Under the pieces are notes generated by a model that saw nothing but the letters and a program-made list of their open reading frames with translations, did not search any database and was not told the DNA's origin. A DNA stretch of 64,000 bases from Rhodococcus_F sp040656415 (GTDB lineage: Bacteria > Actinomycetota > Actinomycetes > Mycobacteriales > Mycobacteriaceae): assembly GCF_040656415.1 (NCBI RefSeq), contig NZ_JBFAMC010000001.1, forward strand, positions 930,001 through 994,000, read 5' to 3'. A program made the translations under genes and the position numbers. Positions 42,148-50,118 of this stretch are shown piece after piece (position 1 is the stretch's first letter; each line of letters begins with the position of its first letter).

Positions 42148-43592
42148 CGTCGACGGTTGCGATTCACCTGACCGAATGCGGAATGTGGTCTTGCAGCCGG
42201 AATACATCGGCAGCGACATTTCCCACGGTTCGCGCCGGGAGCGACGGATCGGTATCGGCGTTCGCGGCCGCCGAGTCCGACCATGAGATGACGCCCTTGT
42301 GCTTCGTCGATGACGAGTATGTCGATGTCGACGGAGGCGTCGCTCAGGTGTCGGATGCGCTCACCGCGGTCTTGCGTTTCGGAATCGACGCCGTCGGGCA
42401 GCCGCCGCCGATCGAGACCGTAGTGCTTTCTTGTCCGTCCGAGTGGGGTTCCGCGAAACGGAGTGCTTTCTCGGATGTGGGGGCAAGGGTCGCGGCCGGC
42501 ACTGCCGTGGTGCCCGTGGCGGTCGCGGCCGCCGAGAGCGCTTCGGCCCTCGGAGGTCGGTGGGTGGTGATCGAATGCCGGGCGGTGGGCGTAACTGCCA
42601 GTTACGTGGTTGGCGAGCCCGGTGGATACCGGATCGTCAAGTGTGAGCACGATCCGACACTCTGCGCCGCAGAGGCGTTGGACGGGCAGGCTGAGCCGAT
42701 CGTGGAGCTCGGCAAGCGGACTTGCGGTGATCGCCTGGTCGACGGAATCCTCGTCACGGGCATTTTCGACCCGACCAGTTGGGAGACGATTCGCGACGCC
42801 GCGCGCGCCGAGTTCACCTCGAGTGTCCAGGTCGAATGCATCCCCGGTGACGCGATAGCCCGCGCACTCGAATCAGGCATCCGAGACGGAATGGCCGGTT
42901 CGCCGATGATGACTGTGCCGCAATCCAACTGGCTCGGGCCGGCATTGCAACGATCCGAACGAAGTCGTCGGACTCGTCCGTGGCCGATCTTTGCGGCTGT
43001 AGCCGCCGTGTCGGCCGTCGTTCTCGGGGCGGTAGTCGCGGTCGCTCAGTCCGACCGGGCGATTGAGTCGGTACTCGCCTTGGATGCAAATGCGGTACCC
43101 GAAACGTCTACCGCGAACTCGAGCGCCGACGCCGGCGGTGCTCCGGTTGCCGGGGCTACGGATCTCGACCTGGACGGCATTCGCGTGACGCTGCCGTACG
43201 GATGGTCACAGCGAGAACCGTCTCTGCCGACGGAGGCGGGAATGCGGGTGGAGCTGATACCGAGCACCGGACCGGACAGGCGAATCATTCTGATGCAGAA
43301 CGCGGTTCGGGATGGTGCCGGCTACGATGAAGTCGCCGCGACGTTGTCGGAAAAGATTGCGCAACACGACCGTTCCGATCTGTTCGGGGCAGTGGAACGC
43401 GATGTCGTCTTCGGAGGCCGTCCCGGCGTCTCGTACAGTGAGTTTCCCGACGAGAGTTCATCGGTGACATGGCACGTTCTCGTCGAACGCGGTCGGCAGG
43501 TGAGCGTCGGATGTCAGTTCTCGAGCGGGGACTGGGAGTCGATCTTACGCGAATGCGAGGAGGTCGTGCGGTCGCTGGCCATCGCTGAGTGA
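42144..43592 (+). CDS. Type VII secretion-associated protein, Rv3446c family
   Basis: A 482-residue protein, overlapping the eccC stop (ATGA). The N-terminal about 270 residues look like a worn actin/Hsp70-like fold: VVLSCPSEWG, a PVAVAAAESASAL segment and WVVIECRAVGVTASYVV resemble the substrate-free halves of such ATPases. One membrane segment is at about 283-303 (FAAVAAVSAVVLGAVVAVAQ). An extracytoplasmic domain follows (about 340-482, LDGIRVTLPYGWSQRE, GCQFSSGDWESILRECEEV). The position between eccC and esxU is that of M. tuberculosis Rv3446c. Function in secretion is not established. Confidence 0.82.
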   Translation: MTSTVAIHLTECGMWSCSRNTSAATFPTVRAGSDGSVSAFAAAESDHEMTPLCFVDDEYVDVDGGVAQVSDALTAVLRFGIDAVGQPPPIETVVLSCPSEWGSAKRSAFSDVGARVAAGTAVVPVAVAAAESASALGGRWVVIECRAVGVTASYVVGEPGGYRIVKCEHDPTLCAAEALDGQAEPIVELGKRTCGDRLVDGILVTGIFDPTSWETIRDAARAEFTSSVQVECIPGDAIARALESGIRDGMAGSPMMTVPQSNWLGPALQRSERSRRTRPWPIFAAVAAVSAVVLGAVVAVAQSDRAIESVLALDANAVPETSTANSSADAGGAPVAGATDLDLDGIRVTLPYGWSQREPSLPTEAGMRVELIPSTGPDRRIILMQNAVRDGAGYDEVAATLSEKIAQHDRSDLFGAVERDVVFGGRPGVSYSEFPDESSSVTWHVLVERGRQVSVGCQFSSGDWESILRECEEVVRSLAIAE

Positions 43593-43728
43593 TCGACGAT
43601 GTTTCTCTTGGCGAGGGAATCTTCCACAGTGGTGGAACCGATTGGGCGGCTGATGCGTCCAATCTTGTGTAGCGGTGGATCGGGCAGTCCAGTGGGGGCC
43701 GCCGCACCGAGAGACAGAAGGAGACACA

Positions 43729-44046
43729 ATGGGGAATCTCGAGACCGACGTCCAACAGATGGAGGCCGCGGTCAATCATGTCGAGACGGTGAATAGTCAA
43801 CTGCAGGGCGCGATCAGCCGTCTCAAGACTCGCTGCGATGAATCCGCTGCGTCCTGGCAGGGTGGAGCGCAGAAGGCTTTCATGGATCTGATGGTTCGAT
43901 ATGGAGATGCTTCGAGCCGTATGCACGCCTCCCTAGATGAGATCGCGATGAAGATCCGCGAGAACAAGAAGGGCTACGACGCAACCGAGCAGGCCAACCA
44001 GGATGCAATCCATGCGGCCGGGGCTTCGGGATCTCTCAATCTCTAG
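43729..44046 (+). CDS. esxU: WXG100-family ESX-4 secreted protein, EsxU-like
   Basis: A 105-residue helical hairpin protein. The WXG-type turn is Trp43-Gln-Gly45 (SWQGGAQ) and the C-terminal secretion signal YxxxE is Tyr83-Asp-Ala-Thr-Glu87. AAGGAG precedes the ATG. It should pair with the next gene product as a heterodimer and be exported by EccC. Symbol assigned by order (Rv3446c-like, esxU, esxT, rplM). Confidence 0.88.
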   Translation: MGNLETDVQQMEAAVNHVETVNSQLQGAISRLKTRCDESAASWQGGAQKAFMDLMVRYGDASSRMHASLDEIAMKIRENKKGYDATEQANQDAIHAAGASGSLNL

Positions 44047-44091
44047 ACTGCCCGCTCTGCGAACAACTACAAGGCTCAAGAGGAGTGCCGA

Positions 44092-44373
44092 ATGAAGTAT
44101 GGATTTGCCGAGTTGCAGTCGCTCGCTAGCGATATCAGGTCGAACGAAAGCGCGCTGCGAGAAACCCACGACGAGCTCCAGAGCTACGTGCAGGGTCTCG
44201 TGTCGCAGTGGAACGGCGAGGCGCAGATCTCCTATCAAGAGGTTCAGTCGAGGTGGGACCGCTCTCACGACGATCTGCTCCAAACGCTGCAGCAGATTGC
44301 GAAGGTCGTAGAACAGGGTGCCAACGACATGCTGGCTGCGGAACAAAGAAACGCCGCTACCTGGCAGCAGTGA
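44092..44373 (+). CDS. esxT: WXG100-family ESX-4 secreted protein, EsxT-like
   Basis: A 93-residue protein with Trp40-Asn-Gly42 (QWNGEAQ) at the helix turn. It lacks a YxxxD/E signal at its C-terminus, so the signal is provided by the partner EsxU, as in other pairs. AGGAG lies before the ATG, 45 bases after esxU. A perfect terminator follows. Confidence 0.88.
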   Translation: MKYGFAELQSLASDIRSNESALRETHDELQSYVQGLVSQWNGEAQISYQEVQSRWDRSHDDLLQTLQQIAKVVEQGANDMLAAEQRNAATWQQ

Positions 44374-44391
44374 TTCTCTCACTTGATCGGA

Positions 44392-44423
44392 AGTGCCCCG
44401 GCGGAGCAACCCGCCGGGGCACT
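44392..44423. terminator. Terminator between esxT and the Lrp gene
   Basis: Perfect 13-base arms (44392-44404 and 44411-44423) with an AGCAAC loop lie between two convergent genes. There is only a weak T-rich tail on either strand, but position and strength support termination in both directions. Confidence 0.65.
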
Positions 44424-44449
44424 CGTGTCTTACAGGAAGTGACGATCGA

Positions 44450-44902
44450 TCAGCCTGCAGGCGATATCAGTCGGCTCAGGGCGACACTGCTCTTGGTCTG
44501 GAGCACCGCTGGCTCGGACCGCAGATTCTCGAGTGTCCTTTCCAGATGAGCGGTGTCGGTGGTGCGTATTCGGAGCAGGGCGTTGGCGTCGCCTGTGACG
44601 GTGTACGCCTCGAGGACCTCGGGGTGCCGGGAAACGATCCGCGCGATCTCCGCGGCGGAGGTACGTCCGCTGCAGTGCAACTCCACGAATGCCTCGACAT
44701 CGTGGCCGAGTGCGCGGGCGTCGAGCGCCGCATGGAATCCGGTGATCACGCCGGAGGCGACCAAGCGATCCACGCGGCGCTTCACTGCGGGGGCGGATAG
44801 CCCTACCTCGGCACCGATTGCTACGAAGCTGGACCGTGCGTTGCGTTCCAACAGCGCAACGATCAACCGATCTTGGTTGTCCAAACGCAACGAATCACTC
44901 AT
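44450..44902 (-). CDS. Lrp/AsnC family transcriptional regulator
   Basis: A 150-residue protein with an N-terminal winged helix (LDNQDRLIVALLERNARSSF, VGLSAPAVKRRVDRL, about 7-55) and the C-terminal RAM ligand-binding domain (VEAFVELHCSGR, YTVTGDANALLRIRT). It is divergent from the arginine-hydrolase and rocD genes, the arrangement of Rv2324-Rv2323c-rocD in M. tuberculosis as I recall it. It probably senses arginine, ornithine or proline and controls that operon. I chose ATG over a TTG three codons earlier. Confidence 0.9.
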   Translation of the reverse strand: MSDSLRLDNQDRLIVALLERNARSSFVAIGAEVGLSAPAVKRRVDRLVASGVITGFHAALDARALGHDVEAFVELHCSGRTSAAEIARIVSRHPEVLEAYTVTGDANALLRIRTTDTAHLERTLENLRSEPAVLQTKSSVALSRLISPAG

Positions 44903-44907
44903 ATGAG

Positions 44908-44925
44908 ACAATATTAGCGCATTGT
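44908..44925. promoter_or_regulatory. Possible Lrp operator in the lrp-ddaH gap
   Basis: An inverted repeat ACAAT-ATTAGCGC-ATTGT lies in the AT-richer part of the 80-base divergent gap, six bases upstream of the lrp start codon. The size and symmetry fit an Lrp-type site; no experiment or alignment backs it. Confidence 0.35.
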
Positions 44926-44982
44926 TCAGGCTTTTCGATGCGCAGATACTGGTCTCAACGACATCGATCGAGGGGAGTGGAG

Positions 44983-45897
44983 ATGGCGCCCTCTGCTATC
45001 GAGTCAGAACACGCGCACGAGGGGCGTGCTCAGGAGCGAGACGTTGGCACCCGCGAGGTCCGGCACGCTCGTACGCGGAGCTACCTGATGTGCCCGCCCA
45101 CGTACTTCGATGTCGTCTACGCCATCAACGACTGGATGCGCCCCGGGGAGCCGGTGGATCGTGATCGTGCGATGTCGCAATGGATGGCCCTCGTAGACAC
45201 CTACCGGCGACTCGGACACGAAGTCCTGACCATCGAGGCGGTTCAGGGACTGCCGGACATGGTGTTCGTGACAGACAGCGGGCTCGTCGTCGACGGCGTG
45301 GCTCTCGGCGCGCGCTACCGATCCCTTGAGCGGCGCGCCGAGGCGGACCACGTGTTCCGGTGGTTTCGGCGCAACGGGCTGATCAGGCCGACGCTGCCGC
45401 GATACGTGAACGAGGGCGAGGGCGATTTTCTCGTCGTCGGTGATGTGATCCTCGGCGGAACAGGGTTCCGGTCAGACGCGCGGTCACATGCCGAGGCGGC
45501 GGCGCACCTGAACCGAGAGGTGATCACGTTGAACTTGGTGAACCCGCGCTACTACCACCTCAATACCGCTCTGGGCGTGCTCGACGACTCCACCATTGCC
45601 TATCTGCCCGCAGCTTTCTCCCCTGAGAGCCGCGCACGGCTCGCGTCCATGTTTCCGGATGCGGTGATAGCCGCCGAGTCGGATACCGAATGGCTGGGGC
45701 TCAACTTGGTGAGCGACGGAATCAATGTGGTCTTACCCCAGCAGGCCGTGCATCTCGCGGAACAGTTGTCCGATCGCGGATACGAACCCGTGCCGCTGGA
45801 CTATTCGGAGTTTCTCAAGTCGGGGGGCGGAATCAAATGCTGCACTCTGGAATTACGCGGCTTCCGCGAACTCTGTGCCGACGCGAATCAGGGGTGA
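44983..45897 (+). CDS. Arginine-modifying hydrolase (DDAH/arginine dihydrolase-like, GME superfamily)
   Basis: A 304-residue guanidine-modifying enzyme. Recognisable parts are PDMVFVTDSG (about 91-100), NEGEGDFLVVGD, the catalytic His192 in NPRYYHLNTALG and the nucleophile region GGGIKCCTLEL, with Cys286 the likely nucleophile. Family members hydrolyse dimethylarginine to citrulline, or arginine to ornithine plus CO2 and ammonia. Coupling with rocD six bases downstream suggests a route from arginine through ornithine to glutamate semialdehyde. AGGGGAG precedes the ATG; the first 25 residues are a poorly conserved leader. Confidence 0.82.
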   Translation: MAPSAIESEHAHEGRAQERDVGTREVRHARTRSYLMCPPTYFDVVYAINDWMRPGEPVDRDRAMSQWMALVDTYRRLGHEVLTIEAVQGLPDMVFVTDSGLVVDGVALGARYRSLERRAEADHVFRWFRRNGLIRPTLPRYVNEGEGDFLVVGDVILGGTGFRSDARSHAEAAAHLNREVITLNLVNPRYYHLNTALGVLDDSTIAYLPAAFSPESRARLASMFPDAVIAAESDTEWLGLNLVSDGINVVLPQQAVHLAEQLSDRGYEPVPLDYSEFLKSGGGIKCCTLELRGFRELCADANQG

Positions 45898-45903
45898 GAA
45901 GCT

Positions 45904-47130
45904 ATGCAGGACGGTACCTCTCCCGTGGCGGATTCCACGAGGGTGCAGCTGAAAAGGGCAGATGAGCACAGCGCGCACAATTACGCCCCACTGCCGGTCG
46001 TGATCGAGTCGGGCCTCGGCTCGTGGGTCAAGGGAATCGACGGTGTCGATTATCTGGACGTGCTGGCTGGGTACTCGGCACTTAATTTCGGTCATGCGCA
46101 CCCCACCCTGGTGCGGGTGGCGCGTGAACAACTCGGCCGACTCACCCTGACGAGCCGCGCGTTTCAGCACGACCGTTTCGCCTCCTTCTGCGAGGACCTG
46201 AGCAGGATGTGCGACAAGGAAGCCGTCCTTCCGATGAATACCGGCGCGGAGGCCGTCGAGACGGCGCTGAAGCTGGCACGGAAATGGGGCTACGACGTCA
46301 AGGGTGTGCCGCCCGGGCAAGCCAAGGTGATCACGTGTGCCGGCAACTTCCACGGTCGTACCATCACGATCGTGGGGTTTTCGTCCGATCCGGACGCATA
46401 CACGGGATTCGGGCCGTACCCGCCAGGATTCGTTTCCGTGCCATTCGGTGACGCAGCCGCGATCGAGTCCGCGATCACCAGCGACACCGTGGCGGTACTC
46501 CTCGAACCGATCCAAGGTGAGGCGGGTGTTCTGGTGCCGCCGCCGGGCTACCTGGCGGCCGTCCGCGACATTTGCACGCGACGTGGCATCCTGTTGATCG
46601 CTGACGAGATCCAAAGTGGTCTGGGGCGAACTGGCGACACGTTCGCGTGTGATCACGAGAACGTGAAGCCTGATCTCTACGTTCTGGGCAAGGCGCTCGG
46701 AGGTGGTTTGATGCCGGTCTCGGCGGTAGTCGCAGACTGGTCGGTGATGTCGGTTCTGGGTCCGGGCCAGCACGGGAGCACGTTCGGCGGCAACCCGCTC
46801 GCGTGCGCGGTGGGTAGCGCAGTGGTGGAGTTGCTGGAGACCGGTGAGTATCAGCAACGAAGCCGCGAGCTGGGTACCTACCTGCACAGCATGTTGTCGC
46901 AACTGCCGCCCGCCCAGGTATCTCAGGTGCGGGGACGCGGGTTGTGGGCGGGTGTACAACTGGCTGACGGCATGCCGCCCGCGCGGGTGGTCTGTGAACG
47001 ACTTCTCACGCGAAGGGTTCTCGCGAAGGACGCTCACGAAGGAACGATCCGCATAGCACCGCCGTTGGTGATCGAACGTGACGAGCTGACGTGGGCGGTC
47101 GAACAGTTGGCCGCCGCCCTCGCTGAGTGA
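45904..47130 (+). CDS. rocD: Ornithine aminotransferase
   Basis: A 408-residue fold-type I PLP enzyme. The PLP lysine is Lys263 (LGKALGGGL) and the aspartate motif is LLIADEIQSGLGRTG. HNYAPLPVVIESG near the N-terminus and the HGSTFGGNPLACAVG segment are typical of ornithine-delta-aminotransferase. It converts ornithine and 2-oxoglutarate to glutamate-5-semialdehyde and glutamate. It is a single intact chain, whereas M. tuberculosis rocD is split. Six bases follow the preceding gene. Confidence 0.93.
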   Translation: MQDGTSPVADSTRVQLKRADEHSAHNYAPLPVVIESGLGSWVKGIDGVDYLDVLAGYSALNFGHAHPTLVRVAREQLGRLTLTSRAFQHDRFASFCEDLSRMCDKEAVLPMNTGAEAVETALKLARKWGYDVKGVPPGQAKVITCAGNFHGRTITIVGFSSDPDAYTGFGPYPPGFVSVPFGDAAAIESAITSDTVAVLLEPIQGEAGVLVPPPGYLAAVRDICTRRGILLIADEIQSGLGRTGDTFACDHENVKPDLYVLGKALGGGLMPVSAVVADWSVMSVLGPGQHGSTFGGNPLACAVGSAVVELLETGEYQQRSRELGTYLHSMLSQLPPAQVSQVRGRGLWAGVQLADGMPPARVVCERLLTRRVLAKDAHEGTIRIAPPLVIERDELTWAVEQLAAALAE

Positions 47131-47297
47131 TTTTGACCCCGTGGTGGCGCTACCGGTATCGTTCACGATTGGCGTGTCGTGCGTCTCTGCGTCCTGGCGT
47201 CGCAGTGGCCGACGTTCTCGGGTCTCAACTGGCCGCCGGGAATCGCTTCGACGATACGCAATGGCCAGCAGCGGATTGAACAAGACGAGGAAGTTCT

Positions 47298-47741
47298 GTG
47301 TCTACGTACACCCCAAAGGCCGGAGACGTGACCCGCAAGTGGCACGTCATCGACGCCACTGACGTGGTGCTCGGCCGCCTTGCCGCCCAGGCAGCCAACT
47401 TGCTGCGCGGCAAGCACAAGCCCACCTATGCACCGCACATCGACTCCGGCGACTTCGTCGTCATCATCAACGCAGAGAAGGTTGCCATCAGCGGCAACAA
47501 GCGTGAGGGCAAGTTGCTGTACCACCACTCCGGACACCCCGGTGGTCTGAAGTCTCGCTCGGTCGGCGAGGTTCTCGAGAAGAACCCCGACCGTCTGGTG
47601 GAGAAGGCCGTCGTCGGCATGCTCCCCAAGAACAAGTTGGGCCGCGCCATGAGCAGCAAGCTGAAGGTCTACGCGGGCCCGAACCACCCCCACGCCGCGC
47701 AGCAGCCGGTGCCATTCGAGATCAAGCAGGTGGCCCAGTGA
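47298..47741 (+). CDS. rplM: 50S ribosomal protein L13
   Basis: A 147-residue protein STYTPKAGDVTRKWHVIDAT with the L13 motif LGRLAAQAANLLRGKHKPTY and VVGMLPKNKLGRAM. GTG start with GAGGAAG before it. Its stop overlaps the rpsI start (GTGA), as in nearly all bacteria. Confidence 0.98.
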   Translation: MSTYTPKAGDVTRKWHVIDATDVVLGRLAAQAANLLRGKHKPTYAPHIDSGDFVVIINAEKVAISGNKREGKLLYHHSGHPGGLKSRSVGEVLEKNPDRLVEKAVVGMLPKNKLGRAMSSKLKVYAGPNHPHAAQQPVPFEIKQVAQ

Positions 47742-48256
47742 CGGCGCCGGAGGAGCAGAACGTGTCCAACCCCGAAGAGATCACCGAGACCGTCGAGGTC
47801 GCGGTCGACGAGTACGTGTCCGCGGAGGACATCGAGGTCGCGGCCGCTCCGCAGGCCCCGATCGTGATCGATCGCCCGATCCAGACCGTCGGTCGTCGCA
47901 AGGAAGCGGTCGTCCGTGTCCGTTTGATCCCCGGTTCGGGCGATTTCAAGCTGAACGGCCGCACCCTCGAGGACTACTTCCCGAACAAGGTGCACCAGCA
48001 GCTGATCAAGGCTCCGCTGGTCACGGTCGATCGCACAGAGTCCTTCGACATAGTCGCACTGCTGAACGGCGGTGGACCGTCCGGACAGGCCGGCGCACTG
48101 CGCCTCGCCATCGCCCGCGCGCTCATCGAGGTCACTCCGGAGGATCGCCCCGCCCTCAAGTCCGCTGGGTTCCTTACACGTGACGCCCGCGCCGTCGAAC
48201 GCAAGAAGTACGGTCTGAAGAAGGCCCGCAAGGCATCTCAGTACTCGAAGCGCTGA
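47738..48256 (+). CDS. rpsI: 30S ribosomal protein S9
   Basis: A 172-residue protein. The S9 fold begins near residue 45 (TVGRRKEAVVRVRLIPGSG) and ends KKYGLKKARKASQYSKR, whose last lysine-arginine contacts the P-site tRNA. The acidic N-terminal extension of about 45 residues is usual in this group. Confidence 0.97.
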   Translation: MTAPEEQNVSNPEEITETVEVAVDEYVSAEDIEVAAAPQAPIVIDRPIQTVGRRKEAVVRVRLIPGSGDFKLNGRTLEDYFPNKVHQQLIKAPLVTVDRTESFDIVALLNGGGPSGQAGALRLAIARALIEVTPEDRPALKSAGFLTRDARAVERKKYGLKKARKASQYSKR

Positions 48257-48263
48257 TGTGCCG

Positions 48264-48308
48264 CCGAGCCTGGCCCCCCCGGGGGTCGGGCTCGGAACCT
48301 GTTTTCCC
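48264..48308 (+). terminator. First terminator after rpsI
   Basis: CCGAGCC (48264-48270) pairs with GGCTCGG (48289-48295), enclosing a C-run/G-run inner stem, and is followed by AACCTGTTTT. It lies eight bases after the stop. Confidence 0.7.
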
Positions 48309-48309
48309 G

Positions 48310-48352
48310 AGAGCAGGCGTCCATCGTTACCGGACGCCTGCTCTTGTGCTTT
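48310..48352 (+). terminator. Second terminator after rpsI
   Basis: Perfect 13-base arms AGAGCAGGCGTCC and its mirror (48310-48322, 48332-48344) with a 9-base loop, followed by TGTGCTTTAT. Tandem with the previous one. Confidence 0.65.
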
Positions 48353-48393
48353 ATCGAGACGTAGTGGGTTACAAGATGCGAGGGGTCGGGTCC

Positions 48394-49725
48394 ATGGGGC
48401 GATTGTTCGGGACGGATGGGGTTCGCGGTCTGGCGAATGCCGAATTGACTGCCGAGTTGGCGTTGCAGGTGGCCTCTGCCGCCGCGACAGCGCTGGCACC
48501 CGAGTCGGGACGCCGAACGGCGGTCGTGGGACGTGATCCCCGAGCCAGCGGCGAAATGCTGGAGGCAGCGATCGTGGCAGGGTTGACATCAGCTGGAGTG
48601 GACGTCCTGAGGGTCGGCGTCCTGCCGACCCCCGCCGTGGCCTTCCTGACAGGCGACCTGGACGCATCTCTCGGTGTCATGATCTCCGCCTCACACAATC
48701 CGATGCCGGACAACGGAATCAAGATATTCGCCGAGGGTGGACACAAACTCGACGACGAGGTGGAAGACCGGATCGAGGCGCTCGTCGCCGGAAGTGGGGA
48801 GCGACGGGCACCGACGGGCGCCGGAATCGGACGGGTTCACACCGTGCACGACGCCGAAGACAGGTATCTGCGGCACCTGGCCAGTGCGCTGGAGACCAGT
48901 CTCGCGGGCCTGACCGTGGTGGTGGACTGTGCGCACGGCGCCGCATCCGTCGTGGCCCCGGACGCCTACCGTGCCGCAGGAGCCACGGTGATCGCGATCA
49001 ACGCCGAACCCGACGGACTGAATATCAATGATCACTGTGGGTCCACCCACATCGAGGGCCTGCGCAAGGCGGTAATCGATCACGGCGCCGATCTCGGTCT
49101 CGCACACGACGGTGACGCCGATCGATGCCTCGCGATCGATGCGAGCGGCTCTTTGATCGACGGCGACGCGATCATGACCGTGCTCGCGCTGGGCATGCGC
49201 GATGCGGGCGAACTGGTCGGCAACACCCTCGTAGCGACCGTGATGAGCAATCTCGGCCTACACATCGCGATGCGTGAAGCGGGGATCTCACTGGTCACGA
49301 CTGCCGTAGGGGACCGCTACGTTCTCGAAAGCCTGCGGTCCGGAGGCTTCAGCCTGGGTGGGGAGCAGTCGGGCCACGTCGTGTTACCCGCGTTCGGCAC
49401 CACCGGCGACGGAGTGCTCACGGGGCTTCTTCTGATGGGGAGGATGGCTCAAACCGGACGGCCGATCGCGGAACTCGCGTCTGCAATGAAGACGCTTCCG
49501 CAGGTTCTGGTGAACGTGAAGGTTGCCGACAAACGGGCAGTCGCCGGATCGCCGGTCGTAATCGAGGCGGTAGCGGCCGCTGAACGAAGCCTCGGTGAGA
49601 ACGGCCGGGTGTTGCTGCGCCCATCGGGCACCGAGCAACTTGTTCGTGTGATGGTCGAGGCCTCGGACCTCGACGTGGCCCGAAAACTGGCCGACGAATT
49701 GGCGGGCACCGTCGCGTCCGTCTAG
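48394..49725 (+). CDS. glmM: Phosphoglucosamine mutase
   Basis: A 443-residue enzyme starting MGRLFGTDGVRGLAN. The phosphorylated serine is Ser100 (MISASHNPMPDNG), metal-binding is in DGDADRC, the substrate loop is GGEQSGHV, and the phosphate site is RPSGTEQLVRV. It makes glucosamine-1-phosphate for peptidoglycan. GlmS for the previous step is 4 kb downstream. GGTCGGG lies before the ATG; the longer upstream frame crosses the terminators and is not used. Confidence 0.97.
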   Translation: MGRLFGTDGVRGLANAELTAELALQVASAAATALAPESGRRTAVVGRDPRASGEMLEAAIVAGLTSAGVDVLRVGVLPTPAVAFLTGDLDASLGVMISASHNPMPDNGIKIFAEGGHKLDDEVEDRIEALVAGSGERRAPTGAGIGRVHTVHDAEDRYLRHLASALETSLAGLTVVVDCAHGAASVVAPDAYRAAGATVIAINAEPDGLNINDHCGSTHIEGLRKAVIDHGADLGLAHDGDADRCLAIDASGSLIDGDAIMTVLALGMRDAGELVGNTLVATVMSNLGLHIAMREAGISLVTTAVGDRYVLESLRSGGFSLGGEQSGHVVLPAFGTTGDGVLTGLLLMGRMAQTGRPIAELASAMKTLPQVLVNVKVADKRAVAGSPVVIEAVAAAERSLGENGRVLLRPSGTEQLVRVMVEASDLDVARKLADELAGTVASV

Positions 49726-49809
49726 CCGGCCACGGCGCACCGATCGAAGGGGAACCGATCGGGGCGCCGACGCGTCCAACGCAGTAGGTCGCTGAGGGAG
49801 GGTGGGGCA

Positions 49810-50118
49810 ATGAGTGATCGACTCGAGGTCGATGTCGCGGCGGTGACGGACGCCGGAGCGAGGATGGTGCGGTCCGCAGAGGTCCTGAGGCAGCAAGCGA
49901 GCAATCTTGATCAGCTCGAATTCGGCGGGGCGCAAGCAGGTCGCGATTACGTCGCGAAGGGTGACGCTCTACGTAGCGCACTCGGTGCCGTGAGAGGTCT
50001 CTACGAGGAGTGGGCTGCGGGCACGGAGTCGGTCGGTCTCATGCTCGAAGATTCAGCGGCACGGTACGAAGGAACAGATGCGAGTTTCACTGAGAACGTC
50101 GACGGGGTGCAGTGGTGA
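49810..50118 (+). CDS. EspC-like small type VII secretion substrate (Rv3440c position)
   Basis: A 102-residue all-helical protein of WXG100/EspC size. It starts MSDRLEVDVAAVTDAGARMV and has a WAAG turn at about residue 68. The C-terminal YxxxD secretion motif is Tyr-Glu-Gly-Thr-Asp (about 86-90, ARYEGTDASF). GAGGGAGGGTGGGG precedes the ATG. It is followed at once by a larger protein, as PE genes are by PPE genes. It lies between glmM and glmS like Rv3440c of M. tuberculosis (103 residues, from memory). Export through ESX-4 or another ESX system is inference. Confidence 0.7.
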   Translation: MSDRLEVDVAAVTDAGARMVRSAEVLRQQASNLDQLEFGGAQAGRDYVAKGDALRSALGAVRGLYEEWAAGTESVGLMLEDSAARYEGTDASFTENVDGVQW

